The notes under the pieces were generated by a model, which had not been told where the DNA came from, did not search any database, and was given only the letters and a program-made list of their open reading frames with translations. A stretch of DNA of 64,000 bases from assembly GCF_014199615.1 (NCBI RefSeq), contig NZ_JACHOB010000006.1, forward strand, positions 124,001 through 188,000, written 5' to 3'. Origin of the DNA: Parvularcula dongshanensis. GTDB lineage: Bacteria; Pseudomonadota; Alphaproteobacteria; Caulobacterales; Parvularculaceae. Below, in pieces: positions 18,390 to 28,087 of this stretch. Numbering within the stretch: the stretch's first letter is position 1; every line of letters starts with the position of its first letter. Made by a program: the position numbers and the translations under genes.

Positions 18390-20582
18390 TCAGAACGCTA
18401 CCCGAAGCGTTCCGGAGATCGAACGGCTCGGCGCGATCGTCGCCATGTGGGCCGCGTAGACGCGGTCGTAGTAGCGCTCGTCGGTCAGGTTCTGAACGTT
18501 CAGCTGCAGCACCACGTTGTCCGTGAACCGGTAGCTGCCATAGGCGTCGAGCCGCCAGTATCCGTCCACGCTGCGCGTGTTGTCCGTGTTGCCGAAGCGC
18601 TCGGACTGGTACTGGGCACCGCCCCCGAAGCTCAGATTCGTCGTCGGCGCGAGCACCGTCCAAAGGCTGGCAGAATGCTCGGGCGTATTCGGCAGGCGGT
18701 TGCCCTCCGTGTCCTCGCCGACGGGCCCGCCATCGACCACTTCGGAGTCGAGGTAGTTGTACCCGGCGAAGACGCTCCAGATCGGCGTGATCTGCCCGAT
18801 CACGCTCAGTTCGACGCCCTGCACCCGCGTCTTGCCGACGGCGTCCTGCGGCGCCCCGCGCCCTGGTTCGATCGCGACGTGGTCGTCGACGATCTCGGTC
18901 CGGAACACCGCGGCTTCGACCGACAGACGCTCGTCGTAGAACGCCCACTTGGTGCCGAGTTCGTAGTTCCGGCCCTTCTCCGGCTCGAGGTTCTGGTCCT
19001 GCTCGGAGAGGTTCTCCGAGCCGTCGCCGACCGTCACCCCCGATGGGTTCGCGGAGGTGCCGAACGATGCGTAGACGCTGCCGTTCTCGCGGGGCTTGAA
19101 GACGACCCCGGCCTGATAGGTCAGGAAGTCGTCGTCGTTCGACAGGCCGGTCGAGGTCTGCGTACTGAAGTCGTCGTAACGCAAGCCGACGTTCAAGAGG
19201 AGCTGATCGGTGACGGTGACGGTGTCGAAGACGTAGGCGCCGAACGTATCCGCCTCGGTGCGCGTCGGATCGTTCAACGTGATCGCTCCGGTCCAGGGAT
19301 CGTTCGGGTTCGGATTGAACAAGTCGGTACAACTGTAGCCGCTCGGCGCGCCCGCGCCGACGAGGTCGCATTCGCCCCGCCCGATCGGCTCTCCGTCGGC
19401 TGCCACCTGTTCCACGTCGTAGGTCGCGCGGTCGGTATCTTCCGTCGAGAACTCGACGCCCGCCGCAACGCTGTGACCGAGGCCGCCGGTCGCGAACTGG
19501 GCGGTGAGGTCGGTTTGGTTGACGAGCGTGTCGGTCACGGAATCGGTGCTCTTCACGATCCGGGCGACCAGCCCGTTCGCGACGTTCCCCTGACTGTCGT
19601 CCGGGTTGGATGCGATGTAGGCGTTGGACGAGCGGGCCAGGCGCGTGATGTTCCGAAGACGAAGGTTGTCGCCGAACTCGTGCGAGATCTCGACGATGCC
19701 CGAGTCGAGTTCGGTCTCGTGGAAGTCCCGCGCGAAGAGGCCGTAGAAGTTGTCGCGATCGATACCTTCGACGGGCATTCCGGTATCCAGCGACAACGGA
19801 TGCCCGTAATCGATGATGCCGTCGCCCTCGTAGTGCTCGTAGGACACGTCGAGGCGGGTCGGGCCATCGAGGCCCACCGTGATCGTCGGTGCGATTCCCC
19901 ACCGGTCGTCGTAGACGCCGTCCCGTCCGGGGATCTCCGCATCCTGCCACATCGCGTTCAGGCGGATCGCCACGACGTCGTTCAGCGCCTTGTTCACGTC
20001 GACCGTGGCTCGCTTCTGTTCGGCGTTCCCGTACTTGGCGGACGCCTCGACGAAGTCGTCTGCCCCCGCACGTTTCGTGACGAGGTTGATGCTGCCCCCG
20101 GGCGCGCCGCGACCTGCGAAGGCGCCGTTCGGGCCGCGCGAGACCTCGATCTGTTGCAGGTTGTAGACGTCGCGGGACTGGGCGCTCGAATCGCGCAGGC
20201 CGTCGATCAGCAAACCGGAGGTCGACTCGCTGCCCCTGATGAAGGGACGGTCCGCGAAAGGCTGGCCGCCCTCGCCCATCGCCATGGTAATGCCCGGCAC
20301 CGTCCGCAACGCGTCGGTGAGCGAGGAGGCGGCGACGTTCTGCAGGAAATCCTCACCGATGACGGTGACGGACCGGGGCGTGTCGATGAGGTCGGCGGTG
20401 TACTTCGGCGAATCGGGCGCCAGCTTCTCGAATCCTTCGCCCTCGACGACGATGATGTCTTGGGCCTCCGCGACGCTGCTCTCGCCGCCGGCCTGCGCGA
20501 CACCTCCAGCCCCCGCCGCGAAGAGCGCGAGCGCCGTGCCCGAGAAGACTCGGCCGGCTTGGCATCGGTTGTCGATCGGCAT
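18390..20582 (-). CDS. TonB-dependent siderophore receptor (catecholate type, Fiu-like)
   Basis: About 730 residues. A signal peptide (after [10 protein letters not shown]) precedes a plug domain with a TonB-box-like DIIVVEG segment, [34 protein letters not shown] and [21 protein letters not shown] 22-strand barrel ends in the terminal aromatic LRVAF. Two cysteines ([17 protein letters not shown]) may form a loop disulfide. It would import a ferric siderophore across the outer membrane using TonB energy. ATG 20582 has GAGG 8 bases upstream. A Fur-box-like site lies 73 bases upstream, and piuC follows, as in fiu-ybiX. Confidence 0.93.
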   Translation of the reverse strand: MPIDNRCQAGRVFSGTALALFAAGAGGVAQAGGESSVAEAQDIIVVEGEGFEKLAPDSPKYTADLIDTPRSVTVIGEDFLQNVAASSLTDALRTVPGITMAMGEGGQPFADRPFIRGSESTSGLLIDGLRDSSAQSRDVYNLQQIEVSRGPNGAFAGRGAPGGSINLVTKRAGADDFVEASAKYGNAEQKRATVDVNKALNDVVAIRLNAMWQDAEIPGRDGVYDDRWGIAPTITVGLDGPTRLDVSYEHYEGDGIIDYGHPLSLDTGMPVEGIDRDNFYGLFARDFHETELDSGIVEISHEFGDNLRLRNITRLARSSNAYIASNPDDSQGNVANGLVARIVKSTDSVTDTLVNQTDLTAQFATGGLGHSVAAGVEFSTEDTDRATYDVEQVAADGEPIGRGECDLVGAGAPSGYSCTDLFNPNPNDPWTGAITLNDPTRTEADTFGAYVFDTVTVTDQLLLNVGLRYDDFSTQTSTGLSNDDDFLTYQAGVVFKPRENGSVYASFGTSANPSGVTVGDGSENLSEQDQNLEPEKGRNYELGTKWAFYDERLSVEAAVFRTEIVDDHVAIEPGRGAPQDAVGKTRVQGVELSVIGQITPIWSVFAGYNYLDSEVVDGGPVGEDTEGNRLPNTPEHSASLWTVLAPTTNLSFGGGAQYQSERFGNTDNTRSVDGYWRLDAYGSYRFTDNVVLQLNVQNLTDERYYDRVYAAHMATIAPSRSISGTLRVAF

Positions 20583-20654
20583 TGCTCCACCTCGTTCATG
20601 CGAATTACTCGCAATCGCGATGAAGCAATCTCGTGGCGGCGACAACCCCCAAAC

Positions 20655-20669
20655 TGAGAATAATTATCA
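20655..20669. promoter_or_regulatory. Fur box upstream of the siderophore receptor
   Basis: TGAGAATAATTATCA matches the 7-1-7 Fur consensus TGATAATnATTATCA at all positions but one. It stands out as an AT-rich island in GC-rich DNA and lies 73 bases upstream of the receptor start on the minus strand. This predicts iron-dependent repression of the receptor and probably piuC. Confidence 0.82.
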
Positions 20670-20819
20670 AACGCGCATCGACCACGCGGCTAGCGCTACG
20701 GATGCCACCGAACAATGAGCGGGAAGCGGGACTGAGGAAGGTCGCGAGGCGTCGAGCGACGCGCGGTGCCTTCGATCCGGCGGAGCGGCTTACCTACCCG
20801 ACACCGCGCCGTCGCGGCT

Positions 20820-21398
20820 CTACCAGGAGCGGCTCGCGACCGCTTGCCAGTAGCGCGTGAACTCGACCACGAAGCCGTCCCGGGTATGGCGCACGACCTT
20901 GGCCGGGTTGTCGTTGACGATCACTTCGGATGCGACCGGCGGGCGGTGTTGGCTGAGGAGCGTGAGACCGACGACGGAGGCATCGAGGATCCGGCAGATG
21001 CCTTCGCGCCCATCCGCGAAGCGGACCAGTCGCTCGTCGCTTTCGACCGTCTTGGGCTTCGGCTGCGGCGCGGCGGCCTCGAACGGCAGAGGTTGCCCGG
21101 AAAGCTCGGCGAGTTTCCTGGCGACGCGCTCACGCTTCATTTGAGGAAGGTCGTAGGAGAAGGCGAAGCCGCCCTTGAACAGGCGCGCAGCGGTTCCCTC
21201 GAACCGGGTGATGCCTTCGACGTAAGCGATCACCTTCGCCCCGATCGCCGGCCTGACGTTGCAGTTCACCGACACGCCGCTGAGCGAGACGTCGATGACT
21301 TCGCCTTCGTACTGAACGTCGTCGATCAGGAGTTTGACCGGGACGTGCAACGCGACGCGATCGGTCTGGCGTTTATTGTGAGATCGCTGCGGTATCAT
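20820..21398 (-). CDS. PilZ domain protein
   Basis: 192 residues. The cyclic-di-GMP motif pair of PilZ is present: RQTDR near residue 10 (RxxxR) and DVSLSGVSV near residue 38 (D/NxSxxG). The second half (FADGREGICRILDASVVGLT) resembles a degenerate second PilZ repeat without the arginine motif. There is no signal peptide or membrane segment. It would be a cytoplasmic c-di-GMP receptor without an output domain, probably acting through a partner. It is divergent from dnaG. A second PilZ gene lies beyond rpoD. Confidence 0.82.
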   Translation of the reverse strand: MIPQRSHNKRQTDRVALHVPVKLLIDDVQYEGEVIDVSLSGVSVNCNVRPAIGAKVIAYVEGITRFEGTAARLFKGGFAFSYDLPQMKRERVARKLAELSGQPLPFEAAAPQPKPKTVESDERLVRFADGREGICRILDASVVGLTLLSQHRPPVASEVIVNDNPAKVVRHTRDGFVVEFTRYWQAVASRSW

Positions 21399-21527
21399 GG
21401 GGGTAAGCTACGGGTCTTAGTCTTAGCGCGGCGTAAAGATGCGACTTCAGGTTGTCTCTACCGGGCGGCGAGTTGTTCAGACCGATCGCCCCTCGCGCTG
21501 CGCCACCCGACCGCCTAACTTCGCGTG

Positions 21528-23387
21528 ATGGCGAGCTTCACTCCGGACTTTCTCGACGAGTTGCGGTCGCGCTTACGGGCGTCCGACGTCGTGGGCCGAT
21601 ACGTGAAGCTCAAGAAGGAGGGGCGCGAGTGGCGCGGCCTTTCCCCCTTCACCTCCGAGAAGACGCCGAGCTTCTTCGTCAACGACGAGAAGGCGCGCTG
21701 GTTCGACTTTTCGTCGAGCAAGAACGGCGACGTCATCGGCTTCTACATGGAGCATCTGAAGCTCAGCTTCCCCGAAGCCGTCGAGCGCCTGGCCGAGGAA
21801 GCCGGCCTGCAGGTGCCGAAGGACACACCGGAGGAGAAGCGCCGGGCCGAACGGGCCAAGGGACTGGCCGAGGCCTGCGCGGAGGCTGCGCGCTTCTTCC
21901 GGGTCATGCTCGGCCGGGCCGAGGGCGCGGACGCGCGCGCCTATCTCGACCGCCGCATGGTCGCGCAGCGCGAGCGCGAGGCGTTTGGCCTCGGCTACGC
22001 ACCGCAGAGCCGCACCGCCCTTCTCGACCACCTCCTGAACAAGGACTTCCCCAAACCTCTCCTGATCGAGGCGGGGCTCGTCATCCAGCTGGAGGACGGC
22101 TCGACCTACGACCGGTTCCGCGACCGGTTGATGTTCCCCATCCTCGGCAGCAAGGACCGCGTGATCGCCTTCGGCGGCAGGGCGCTCTCGAAGGACGCGA
22201 AGGCCAAGTATCTGAACTCGCCGGAAACGCCGCTCTTTCACAAGTCGGCGGTCCTCTACGACTTCGCCCGCGCCCGCCGACGCGCCGGCGGCGGCGCGCC
22301 GCTACTCGTCACCGAAGGCTACATGGACGTGATCGCGGCCGCAGGCGTCGGCTACGCCGCGACCGCGCCGCTCGGCACCGCCCTGACCGAAGGCCAGCTC
22401 ACCCTTCTCTGGCGCGCTTCGGACGAGCCTGTCCTGTGCTTCGACGGTGACAGGGCCGGACAAGCGGCGGCCTGGCGGGCGGCGGAGCGGGCGCTTCCCC
22501 TGCTCACGCCGGGCAAGTCCTTACGCTTCGCCTTCCTGCCCGAGGGCATGGACCCCGACGACCTCATCCGCCGCGACGGCAAGGCCGCGTTCGACGGCGT
22601 CGTCGAGAAGGCGCAGCCTCTCGCAGAGGTCCTCTGGACGCGCCACGTCGAGAGCCATGCCCGCGGCACGCCTGAGGAGGCCGCCGCGTTCAAGCGCGCC
22701 GCCTGGGACCTCGTGCGGCAGATCAAGGACGAGGACGTCAACGAGGCCTATGCGGAGTTCCTGCGCGGCAAGCTCGGCGCTGGCGCTGCGCCGGCGGCAC
22801 CTGCCGCCCCCGGGCGCAAGGCCTGGCTATCACCGGCGGAGTTCCGCCGTCGCCGTGACGCGCCCACCGTCTCGCCGGCCCTCAAGGCGCGCCTCGGCGC
22901 AGGTATTCCGCAGGACGCGGTGCGCGAGGCGCAGCTCATCGTCACCCTCATTCACCACCCTGCCCTCTTCACGAACCACGAGGCGGCGGTGCTCGATCTC
23001 GACGTGCAGGACGAAGGGCTGAGAGGCTTACTGATGCACGCCGTGGGACGAATCACGGAATCGGGATCGCTTGACAGTGAGGCCCTGCGTTCGCACATGC
23101 TTGCGAGTCCTGGAACCGCCGAGGTGTATCAGCGCTGGTCGAAGCATCCGCTCGTTCGGCTCGCGCGGTTTACGTCTCAGGCGGCGCCTTACGACGCGGC
23201 GGAGGAAGGATGGCTGAACGCGCTATCCATCGACCGGTATCAGGGCGACCTCGAGGGCGAGGTCGCCGAGGCCGCTGCCGAGGCCCATTTGGACACGGGA
23301 CGCGAGAGGACCTGGTTTGACGCTTTTAACCATAGAGCCAGGCTCCTCGCCGAGAACAAGCCTGACGACGACGAAACGGACGGGTGA
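21528..23387 (+). CDS. dnaG: DNA primase DnaG
   Basis: About 619 residues. Order: N-terminal zinc-type domain (FTPDFLDELRSRLRASDVVG, then GLSPFTSEKTPSFFVND), RNA polymerase domain, Toprim motifs LLVTEGYMDVIAA and LCFDGDRAGQAAAW, and a C-terminal helicase-binding domain. The usual zinc ligands are replaced: CPFH is SPFT, and the distal Cys pair is DFSSS. Loss of this site is known in alphaproteobacterial primases. It makes RNA primers for replication with DnaB. ATG 21528 directly follows an in-frame GTG at 21525. rpoD lies 30 bases downstream, a remnant of the macromolecular synthesis operon without rpsU. Confidence 0.95.
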   Translation: MASFTPDFLDELRSRLRASDVVGRYVKLKKEGREWRGLSPFTSEKTPSFFVNDEKARWFDFSSSKNGDVIGFYMEHLKLSFPEAVERLAEEAGLQVPKDTPEEKRRAERAKGLAEACAEAARFFRVMLGRAEGADARAYLDRRMVAQREREAFGLGYAPQSRTALLDHLLNKDFPKPLLIEAGLVIQLEDGSTYDRFRDRLMFPILGSKDRVIAFGGRALSKDAKAKYLNSPETPLFHKSAVLYDFARARRRAGGGAPLLVTEGYMDVIAAAGVGYAATAPLGTALTEGQLTLLWRASDEPVLCFDGDRAGQAAAWRAAERALPLLTPGKSLRFAFLPEGMDPDDLIRRDGKAAFDGVVEKAQPLAEVLWTRHVESHARGTPEEAAAFKRAAWDLVRQIKDEDVNEAYAEFLRGKLGAGAAPAAPAAPGRKAWLSPAEFRRRRDAPTVSPALKARLGAGIPQDAVREAQLIVTLIHHPALFTNHEAAVLDLDVQDEGLRGLLMHAVGRITESGSLDSEALRSHMLASPGTAEVYQRWSKHPLVRLARFTSQAAPYDAAEEGWLNALSIDRYQGDLEGEVAEAAAEAHLDTGRERTWFDAFNHRARLLAENKPDDDETDG

Positions 23388-23417
23388 CACCCTCCGCGCG
23401 AGCTACGGGACCGCTTC

Positions 23418-25409
23418 ATGAGCAAGACAAACAAGGCCGTAGAGCCCGAAGAGGACGGCGACCGCCCCGTCCTCGATCTCAACCTCGCCTCGGTCAAGAA
23501 GATGATCGAGACGGCGAAGAAGAAGGGCTACGTTACCTATGACGAGCTGAACGCCGTCCTGCCGGAAGAAGAGTACACTTCCGAGCAGATCGAAGACATC
23601 ATGGCCCAACTCTCGGACATGGGCATCAACGTGACCGAGAACGAGGAGCCCGACGAGGACGACGCGCAGGCGAAGTCGTCGTCTTCGGATGACGAGGACG
23701 ACGGCGACGACGACGAGGCGCCGCAAGGCAAGGCCGTCGCCAAGAAGGAGACGGCGGCCACCGTCACCACCAACACCAAGGCGGATTCGGACCGCACGGA
23801 CGACCCCGTCCGCATGTACCTGCGCGAGATGGGCGCGGTCGAGCTCCTCTCCCGCGAGGGCGAGATCGCGATCGCCAAGCGCATCGAGGCGGGCCGCGAG
23901 TCGATGATCCGCGCGCTCTGCGAGAGCTCGCTGACCTTCGAGGCCATCACCGTCTGGCGCGAAGAGCTCGAGGAGGGCCGCGTCCTCCTGCGCGACATCA
24001 TCGACCTCGACGCGACCTATGGCGGGGGGCCGGAGAGCCGCCCCGACATGACCCGGCCCGAAGTCGCCGAGCAGGTTCAGCGCGAGCAAGAAGCGCGCGC
24101 GGCCGAGACCGGCGAGGACGAGGACGAGTTCGACGAGGGCGACCTGTCGCTCTCCGCGAAGGAGGCCGAGCTCCGCGAAGGCGTCATGCAGACGTTCCAG
24201 GAGATCGCCGACGACTTCAAGAAGCTGCGCCGCCTTCAGGACCAGCAGATCGAGCTGCAGCTCGGCGGTGAGGACCTGTCGGAGAACCAGGTCAAGCGCC
24301 TCAAGAAGCTGCAGAAGGACATCGTCGAGCGCGTCCGCTCGGTCCGCCTGCACAATCACCGGATCGAGGCGCTGGTCGAGCAGCTCTACGCGATCAACCG
24401 TTCGCTGATGGCGCTGGAAGGCAAGCTCGTGCGGCTCGCCGACAGCTACGGGGTCAATCGTCAGGAGTTCCTGCAGTCCTACCTCGGCCACGAGCTCGAC
24501 CCCGACTGGCTCGAGCGCGTTTCGGCTTACGAGGGCCGCGGCTGGAAGACCTTCACCGAGAAGGGCCAGCCGCAGATCGTCGCGCTTCGCGACGAGATCG
24601 GCACGCTCAGCCAGGAGACGGGCCTTACGGTCAAGGACTTCCGCCGGATCGTACAGACCGTGCAGAAGGGCGAACGTGAGGCACGGATCGCGAAGAAGGA
24701 GATGGTCGAGGCGAACCTACGCCTCGTGATCTCGATCGCGAAGAAGTACACGAACCGCGGTTTGCAGTTCCTGGACCTCATCCAGGAGGGCAACATCGGC
24801 CTCATGAAGGCGGTCGACAAGTTCGAGTACCGCCGCGGGTACAAGTTCTCGACCTACGCCACCTGGTGGATCCGTCAGGCGATCACCCGTTCGATCGCGG
24901 ACCAGGCGCGCACCATCCGCATCCCGGTCCACATGATCGAGACGATCAACAAGATCGTCCGTACTTCGCGTCAGATCCTCAACGAGATTGGCCGCGAGCC
25001 TACGCCCGAGGAGTTGGCCGCCAAGCTGTCCATGCCGCTGGAGAAGGTCCGCAAGGTGATGAAGATCGCCAAGGAACCGATCAGCCTGGAGACGCCGATC
25101 GGCGACGAGGAAGACAGCCACCTCGGCGACTTCATCGAGGACAAGAACGCCGTCCTGCCGATCGACGCGGCGATTCAGTCGAACCTGCGCGAGACGACGA
25201 CCAGGGTGCTCGCCTCGCTAACGCCGCGTGAGGAACGCGTCCTGCGCATGCGGTTCGGCATCGGCATGAACACAGACCATACCCTCGAGGAGGTCGGTCA
25301 GCAGTTCTCGGTGACGCGAGAGCGGATCCGTCAGATCGAGGCGAAGGCGCTTCGCAAGCTCAAGCACCCGAGCCGCTCGCGGCGGCTGCGCAGCTTCCTC
25401 GACAACTAG
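23418..25409 (+). CDS. rpoD: RNA polymerase primary sigma factor RpoD (sigma-70)
   Basis: 663 residues. Region 1.1 ([20 protein letters not shown]) is followed by a very acidic Ser/Asp/Glu linker (about residues 76-105), region 1.2 ([20 protein letters not shown]) and the non-conserved region. Region 2 follows ([37 protein letters not shown]), then region 3 and region 4 ending [20 protein letters not shown]. It directs core polymerase to housekeeping promoters. A strong terminator follows immediately. The acidic linker is longer than in many sigma factors but normal for the group. Confidence 0.97.
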   Translation: MSKTNKAVEPEEDGDRPVLDLNLASVKKMIETAKKKGYVTYDELNAVLPEEEYTSEQIEDIMAQLSDMGINVTENEEPDEDDAQAKSSSSDDEDDGDDDEAPQGKAVAKKETAATVTTNTKADSDRTDDPVRMYLREMGAVELLSREGEIAIAKRIEAGRESMIRALCESSLTFEAITVWREELEEGRVLLRDIIDLDATYGGGPESRPDMTRPEVAEQVQREQEARAAETGEDEDEFDEGDLSLSAKEAELREGVMQTFQEIADDFKKLRRLQDQQIELQLGGEDLSENQVKRLKKLQKDIVERVRSVRLHNHRIEALVEQLYAINRSLMALEGKLVRLADSYGVNRQEFLQSYLGHELDPDWLERVSAYEGRGWKTFTEKGQPQIVALRDEIGTLSQETGLTVKDFRRIVQTVQKGEREARIAKKEMVEANLRLVISIAKKYTNRGLQFLDLIQEGNIGLMKAVDKFEYRRGYKFSTYATWWIRQAITRSIADQARTIRIPVHMIETINKIVRTSRQILNEIGREPTPEELAAKLSMPLEKVRKVMKIAKEPISLETPIGDEEDSHLGDFIEDKNAVLPIDAAIQSNLRETTTRVLASLTPREERVLRMRFGIGMNTDHTLEEVGQQFSVTRERIRQIEAKALRKLKHPSRSRRLRSFLDN

Positions 25410-25415
25410 GAATCA

Positions 25416-25446
25416 GAAGGGCGGCCCGAGGCCGCCCTTCTTCTTT
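25416..25446 (+). terminator. Rho-independent terminator of dnaG-rpoD
   Basis: GAAGGGCGGCC (25416-25426), loop CGA, then GGCCGCCCTTC (25430-25440): a perfect 11-bp GC-rich stem followed by TTCTTT. It begins 6 bases after the rpoD stop. The stem would also work in part for the convergent PilZ gene, although the A-run on that side is short. Confidence 0.92.
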
Positions 25447-25489
25447 ACGCGTCGCTCTCTCCGAAGCGCCGCGCCCCCCACCGCAACTC

Positions 25490-26158
25490 TTATGCACTGA
25501 TCCGGATGTCGGCTCCCGGCGCGCGGAAGGCCGCGAAGCGTGCTGCGCGTTCTTGGGACGCGCTCGCCGCCTTGCGAACCTCGTCGCGGACGCTGCCCGG
25601 CGAGCGGAGCACTTCGAGACCGTAACCGGCCGTGGCGCGCCGGGCGACCCGAGCCGTTAGGCGGCCGATCGAGACGTTGTCGCCGACCGAAAGCTTGATG
25701 TCCGTCTCGACGAAGAGGCCGGAGAGCGACATGTCGAGGATGCGGCAGGGGTGACGGTCGCCATCTGCCGTCACGAGGTCGCAGCCCTCCTCGCACGCTT
25801 CGTGACGCGTTTCGCGGCGCAGTTGGCGGACGTTCGGCGCGATGTCCTCGAGCCGGGCGGCCTTGTCGCGAAGCGAGACGCGGAGGCGAAGCGTCGCCTC
25901 GCCTCGTCCGGCCGACACGCAGACCCCGACGAAGCGCATACCGCTTTGCAGATAGAAGACGACCGCATCGTCGAGGGCCGGCATGTGAGAAGACCGGATG
26001 ATCACCGTGCGGAGGTCGTCGTTCAGCTGGATGAGCGTGCCGTCGAGCTCTTCGCCGTCCATGGTCAGCATCGTGATCGGCATCGCGCCTTCGGACATGT
26101 CCGTGGTGCGCGGAACGCCAAGGATCGAGGGGACGGCGGCGGTTTCAATGCTGGTCAT
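25490..26158 (-). CDS. PilZ domain protein
   Basis: 222 residues with two PilZ-like halves. The C-terminal one is complete: RRETRHEA (RxxxR) near residue 110 and ILDMSLSGLFVET near residue 137. The N-terminal half (GEELDGTLIQLNDDLRTVII) looks like a YcgR-N or PilZ-like fold without the arginine motif. It has no membrane segment. ATG 26158 has an AAGGG-rich leader; an in-frame ATG at 26224 is less likely. It is convergent with rpoD and may be a paralogue of the PilZ gene upstream of dnaG. It is predicted to bind c-di-GMP; its target is unknown. Confidence 0.8.
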   Translation of the reverse strand: MTSIETAAVPSILGVPRTTDMSEGAMPITMLTMDGEELDGTLIQLNDDLRTVIIRSSHMPALDDAVVFYLQSGMRFVGVCVSAGRGEATLRLRVSLRDKAARLEDIAPNVRQLRRETRHEACEEGCDLVTADGDRHPCRILDMSLSGLFVETDIKLSVGDNVSIGRLTARVARRATAGYGLEVLRSPGSVRDEVRKAASASQERAARFAAFRAPGADIRISA

Positions 26159-26427
26159 GTCTCTGCCCTTGTTTGTTTCCTTCTCGAGAAGAGTGGTGAC
26201 ACAAAGCCGCCCCAATTGCATCACACCTTAGCGTGATTACTATTGCCCCATGCGCGTTTACTTGATGTTTACTATAACGCGGAGAATCCCGGTTGAAAAT
26301 CATTGAGGCGAGCGAACGCATCTCGCGCGCGGACCGGCAGTCGTTTACGCGGGGTAACGTTCGCTACGATCGGGCTGTCCGAGGCGTCGGCCTAAACCGG
26401 ACGAAAAAGCGGCGAAAAGGAGGCACG

Positions 26428-26520
26428 ATGAAACGGCGCAGCATGTATGGGATCGGCTTCGTGCTCTTCCTCGCGATCTTGGCATGGGGGCTCCTGCATA
26501 TGGGTGCCCTCGCGGCCTAG
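26428..26520 (+). CDS. Predicted 30-residue single-pass membrane protein
   Basis: A very short ORF with a near-ideal ribosome binding site: AAAAGGAGG at 26415-26423, 4 bases before ATG 26428. The product is a basic head (MKRRSMYG) followed by one hydrophobic helix (IGFVLFLAILAWGLLHMG) and ALAA. This is a classic small inner-membrane protein. The frame is open upstream to a TTG at 26293, but only the short version has a good start. Its stop codon shares CTAG with the convergent amidase stop. No family is recognised. It could be a small regulatory subunit of a membrane complex or a chance ORF. Confidence 0.55.
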   Translation: MKRRSMYGIGFVLFLAILAWGLLHMGALAA

Positions 26521-27188
26521 CGGTTCGTCACCGCCCCGATCGCGGCGCGCGTTCGTCTCCCGAGCCCCTCGCCCAGCAGCGTCGGTGCGAAGCGGCGCTG
26601 AAAGGCGGTGACGCAAGGCCCAGAGCCGAACGCCTCGACGCCGTAGCCGAGCCGAGCGAGCCGTCGCAGCGCTTCGGGCGCCTCCGGCACGTCGTCCGGC
26701 GCGCGCCCGTCCCAGGGGGCGAGCGCTAGCGCCTCCCTCGCGAGCCGATCCCAAGGGAATCGTTCGCCGGGATCGTCCTTGCGGTCCGGCGCGACGTCGG
26801 AGTGGCCGACGACGTTCTCCGGCGCGACGTCGTATCGGCGGCGAATCTGGCGCAGAAGCTCTAGGACCGTCTGCATCTGGACTTCGGGGAAGTCGCGATA
26901 GCCGAACTCGTGTCCCGGGTTGACGATCTCGATCCCGACCGACATCGCGTTGACGTCGCGGCGGCCGTGCCACTCGGCGACGCCCGCGTGCCACGCCCGC
27001 CGCTCCTCCGGCACGAGGCGGTAGAGCCTACCGTCCTCCTCGACCATGTAGTGAGCGGAGACCTTCGCTGCGGGATCGCGAAGCCGGGCGAGCGCCTCGG
27101 CGCCCGTCTTCATGCCCGTATAGTGCAGGACCACCATGGAGACGGGCACGCCGCGCTCATCGTGGTTGGGCGAAGGCGCGTCGATCAT
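26517..27188 (-). CDS. N-acetylmuramoyl-L-alanine amidase (Amidase_2, AmiD/AmpD type)
   Basis: 223 residues. Amidase_2 motifs are clear: VVLHYTGMKTG (first zinc His), SAHYMVEEDGRLYRLVPEE, AWHAG (second His), VGIEIVNPG (Glu), and VVGHSDVAPDRKDDPG (His plus catalytic Lys/Asp). A C-terminal helical PG-binding-like region (LARLGYGVEAFG, VTAFQRRFAP) follows. It cleaves the bond between MurNAc and L-alanine. There is no signal peptide or lipobox, so it resembles cytoplasmic AmpD in location and AmiD in domain layout. The ATG overlaps the EamA stop by 4 bases; it is the third gene of that operon. Confidence 0.88.
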   Translation of the reverse strand: MIDAPSPNHDERGVPVSMVVLHYTGMKTGAEALARLRDPAAKVSAHYMVEEDGRLYRLVPEERRAWHAGVAEWHGRRDVNAMSVGIEIVNPGHEFGYRDFPEVQMQTVLELLRQIRRRYDVAPENVVGHSDVAPDRKDDPGERFPWDRLAREALALAPWDGRAPDDVPEAPEALRRLARLGYGVEAFGSGPCVTAFQRRFAPTLLGEGLGRRTRAAIGAVTNR

Positions 27189-28087
27189 GGGGCCTCCGCG
27201 AGCGCTTCGGGCGGGGGGGCGGACTTCGCCGACTCGCGCAGGAGGACGAAGCCGACCCCGGCGAGGGTCATGGCGCCGCCGACGAGGAAGCGGCCGCTCA
27301 GCGGCTCGTCCAGGAGGAGCACGCCGAAGCCGACCGCGAAGAACGAGCAGAGCAGGCCCGAAGGCGCGAGCTGGCTGACGGGAACGCGCTGGATCAAGAA
27401 GTAGTAGCTGGCGTGACCGAAGATCGAGGCGACCAGCACCGAGTAGGCGAGCGCACCGAGCAGGAGCCAGTCGATCTGTCCGGTCACGGGCGCGAGCTGC
27501 CCCTCCTCGAAGAAGAACGACAACGTACCCGTCAGGACGAAGCCAACCACCCCGAACCAAGCGAGAAGGTCGAGCGCCTCGATCCCTTCGAGCCGCTTCA
27601 CGAAGATCGCGCCCGCCGCCTCCGACGTCGCGGCGAGGACGATGAGCGCGGCGCCGAGCGCGAGGTTGTCGCTGCCCGTCGCGTCCGAGCGTCCGGTCGC
27701 GATCACCATGACGCCGCCCAGCGCGACGGACATGCCCAGCAAGCGGCGCCAGCCGACGCGCTCCTTCAGGAAGACGATGGAAAACAGCGTCGCGATCGGC
27801 ACGTAGGACTCGATGACGACCGCCGACACGCTTGCCGTAGTCAGGGTGAGGCCGTGGAACATGAAGGCGTAGTTGAGCCCGCCGAAGCACGCCCCGGCAA
27901 GCACCACGCCCCCCATCCTGCCCGGATGCCAACGCCTGAACGGCGTGAGCAGTAGCGCGACGAGCCCCATTCGCGCCGCGGCGTAGGCAAAGGGCGGCAT
28001 GCCGTCGATCGAGGCCTTCACGACCGTGAAGTGCAGGCCCCAGGCCAGCGTGATTCCAATGAGCAGAGCGATGTAAGCGGGCTTCAC
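27185..28087 (-). CDS. EamA/DMT-family transporter
   Basis: 300 residues with ten predicted helices in two EamA repeats (GITLAWGLHFTVVKASIDGM and LLGALAYSVLVASIFGHASY mark the repeats). It belongs to the drug/metabolite transporter superfamily, whose members export amino acids, nucleotide sugars or drugs; the substrate is not deducible. It is overlapped by 4 bases with both the ABC exporter upstream and the amidase downstream, so the three are translated from one mRNA. An envelope-related substrate is possible on that ground only. Confidence 0.85.
   Translation of the reverse strand: MKPAYIALLIGITLAWGLHFTVVKASIDGMPPFAYAAARMGLVALLLTPFRRWHPGRMGGVVLAGACFGGLNYAFMFHGLTLTTASVSAVVIESYVPIATLFSIVFLKERVGWRRLLGMSVALGGVMVIATGRSDATGSDNLALGAALIVLAATSEAAGAIFVKRLEGIEALDLLAWFGVVGFVLTGTLSFFFEEGQLAPVTGQIDWLLLGALAYSVLVASIFGHASYYFLIQRVPVSQLAPSGLLCSFFAVGFGVLLLDEPLSGRFLVGGAMTLAGVGFVLLRESAKSAPPPEALAEAP

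Noticed and set aside
18348-20657. A 769-codon plus-strand ORF opposite the siderophore receptor
   Set aside because: Antisense shadow of the receptor gene; no family motif, no ribosome binding site.
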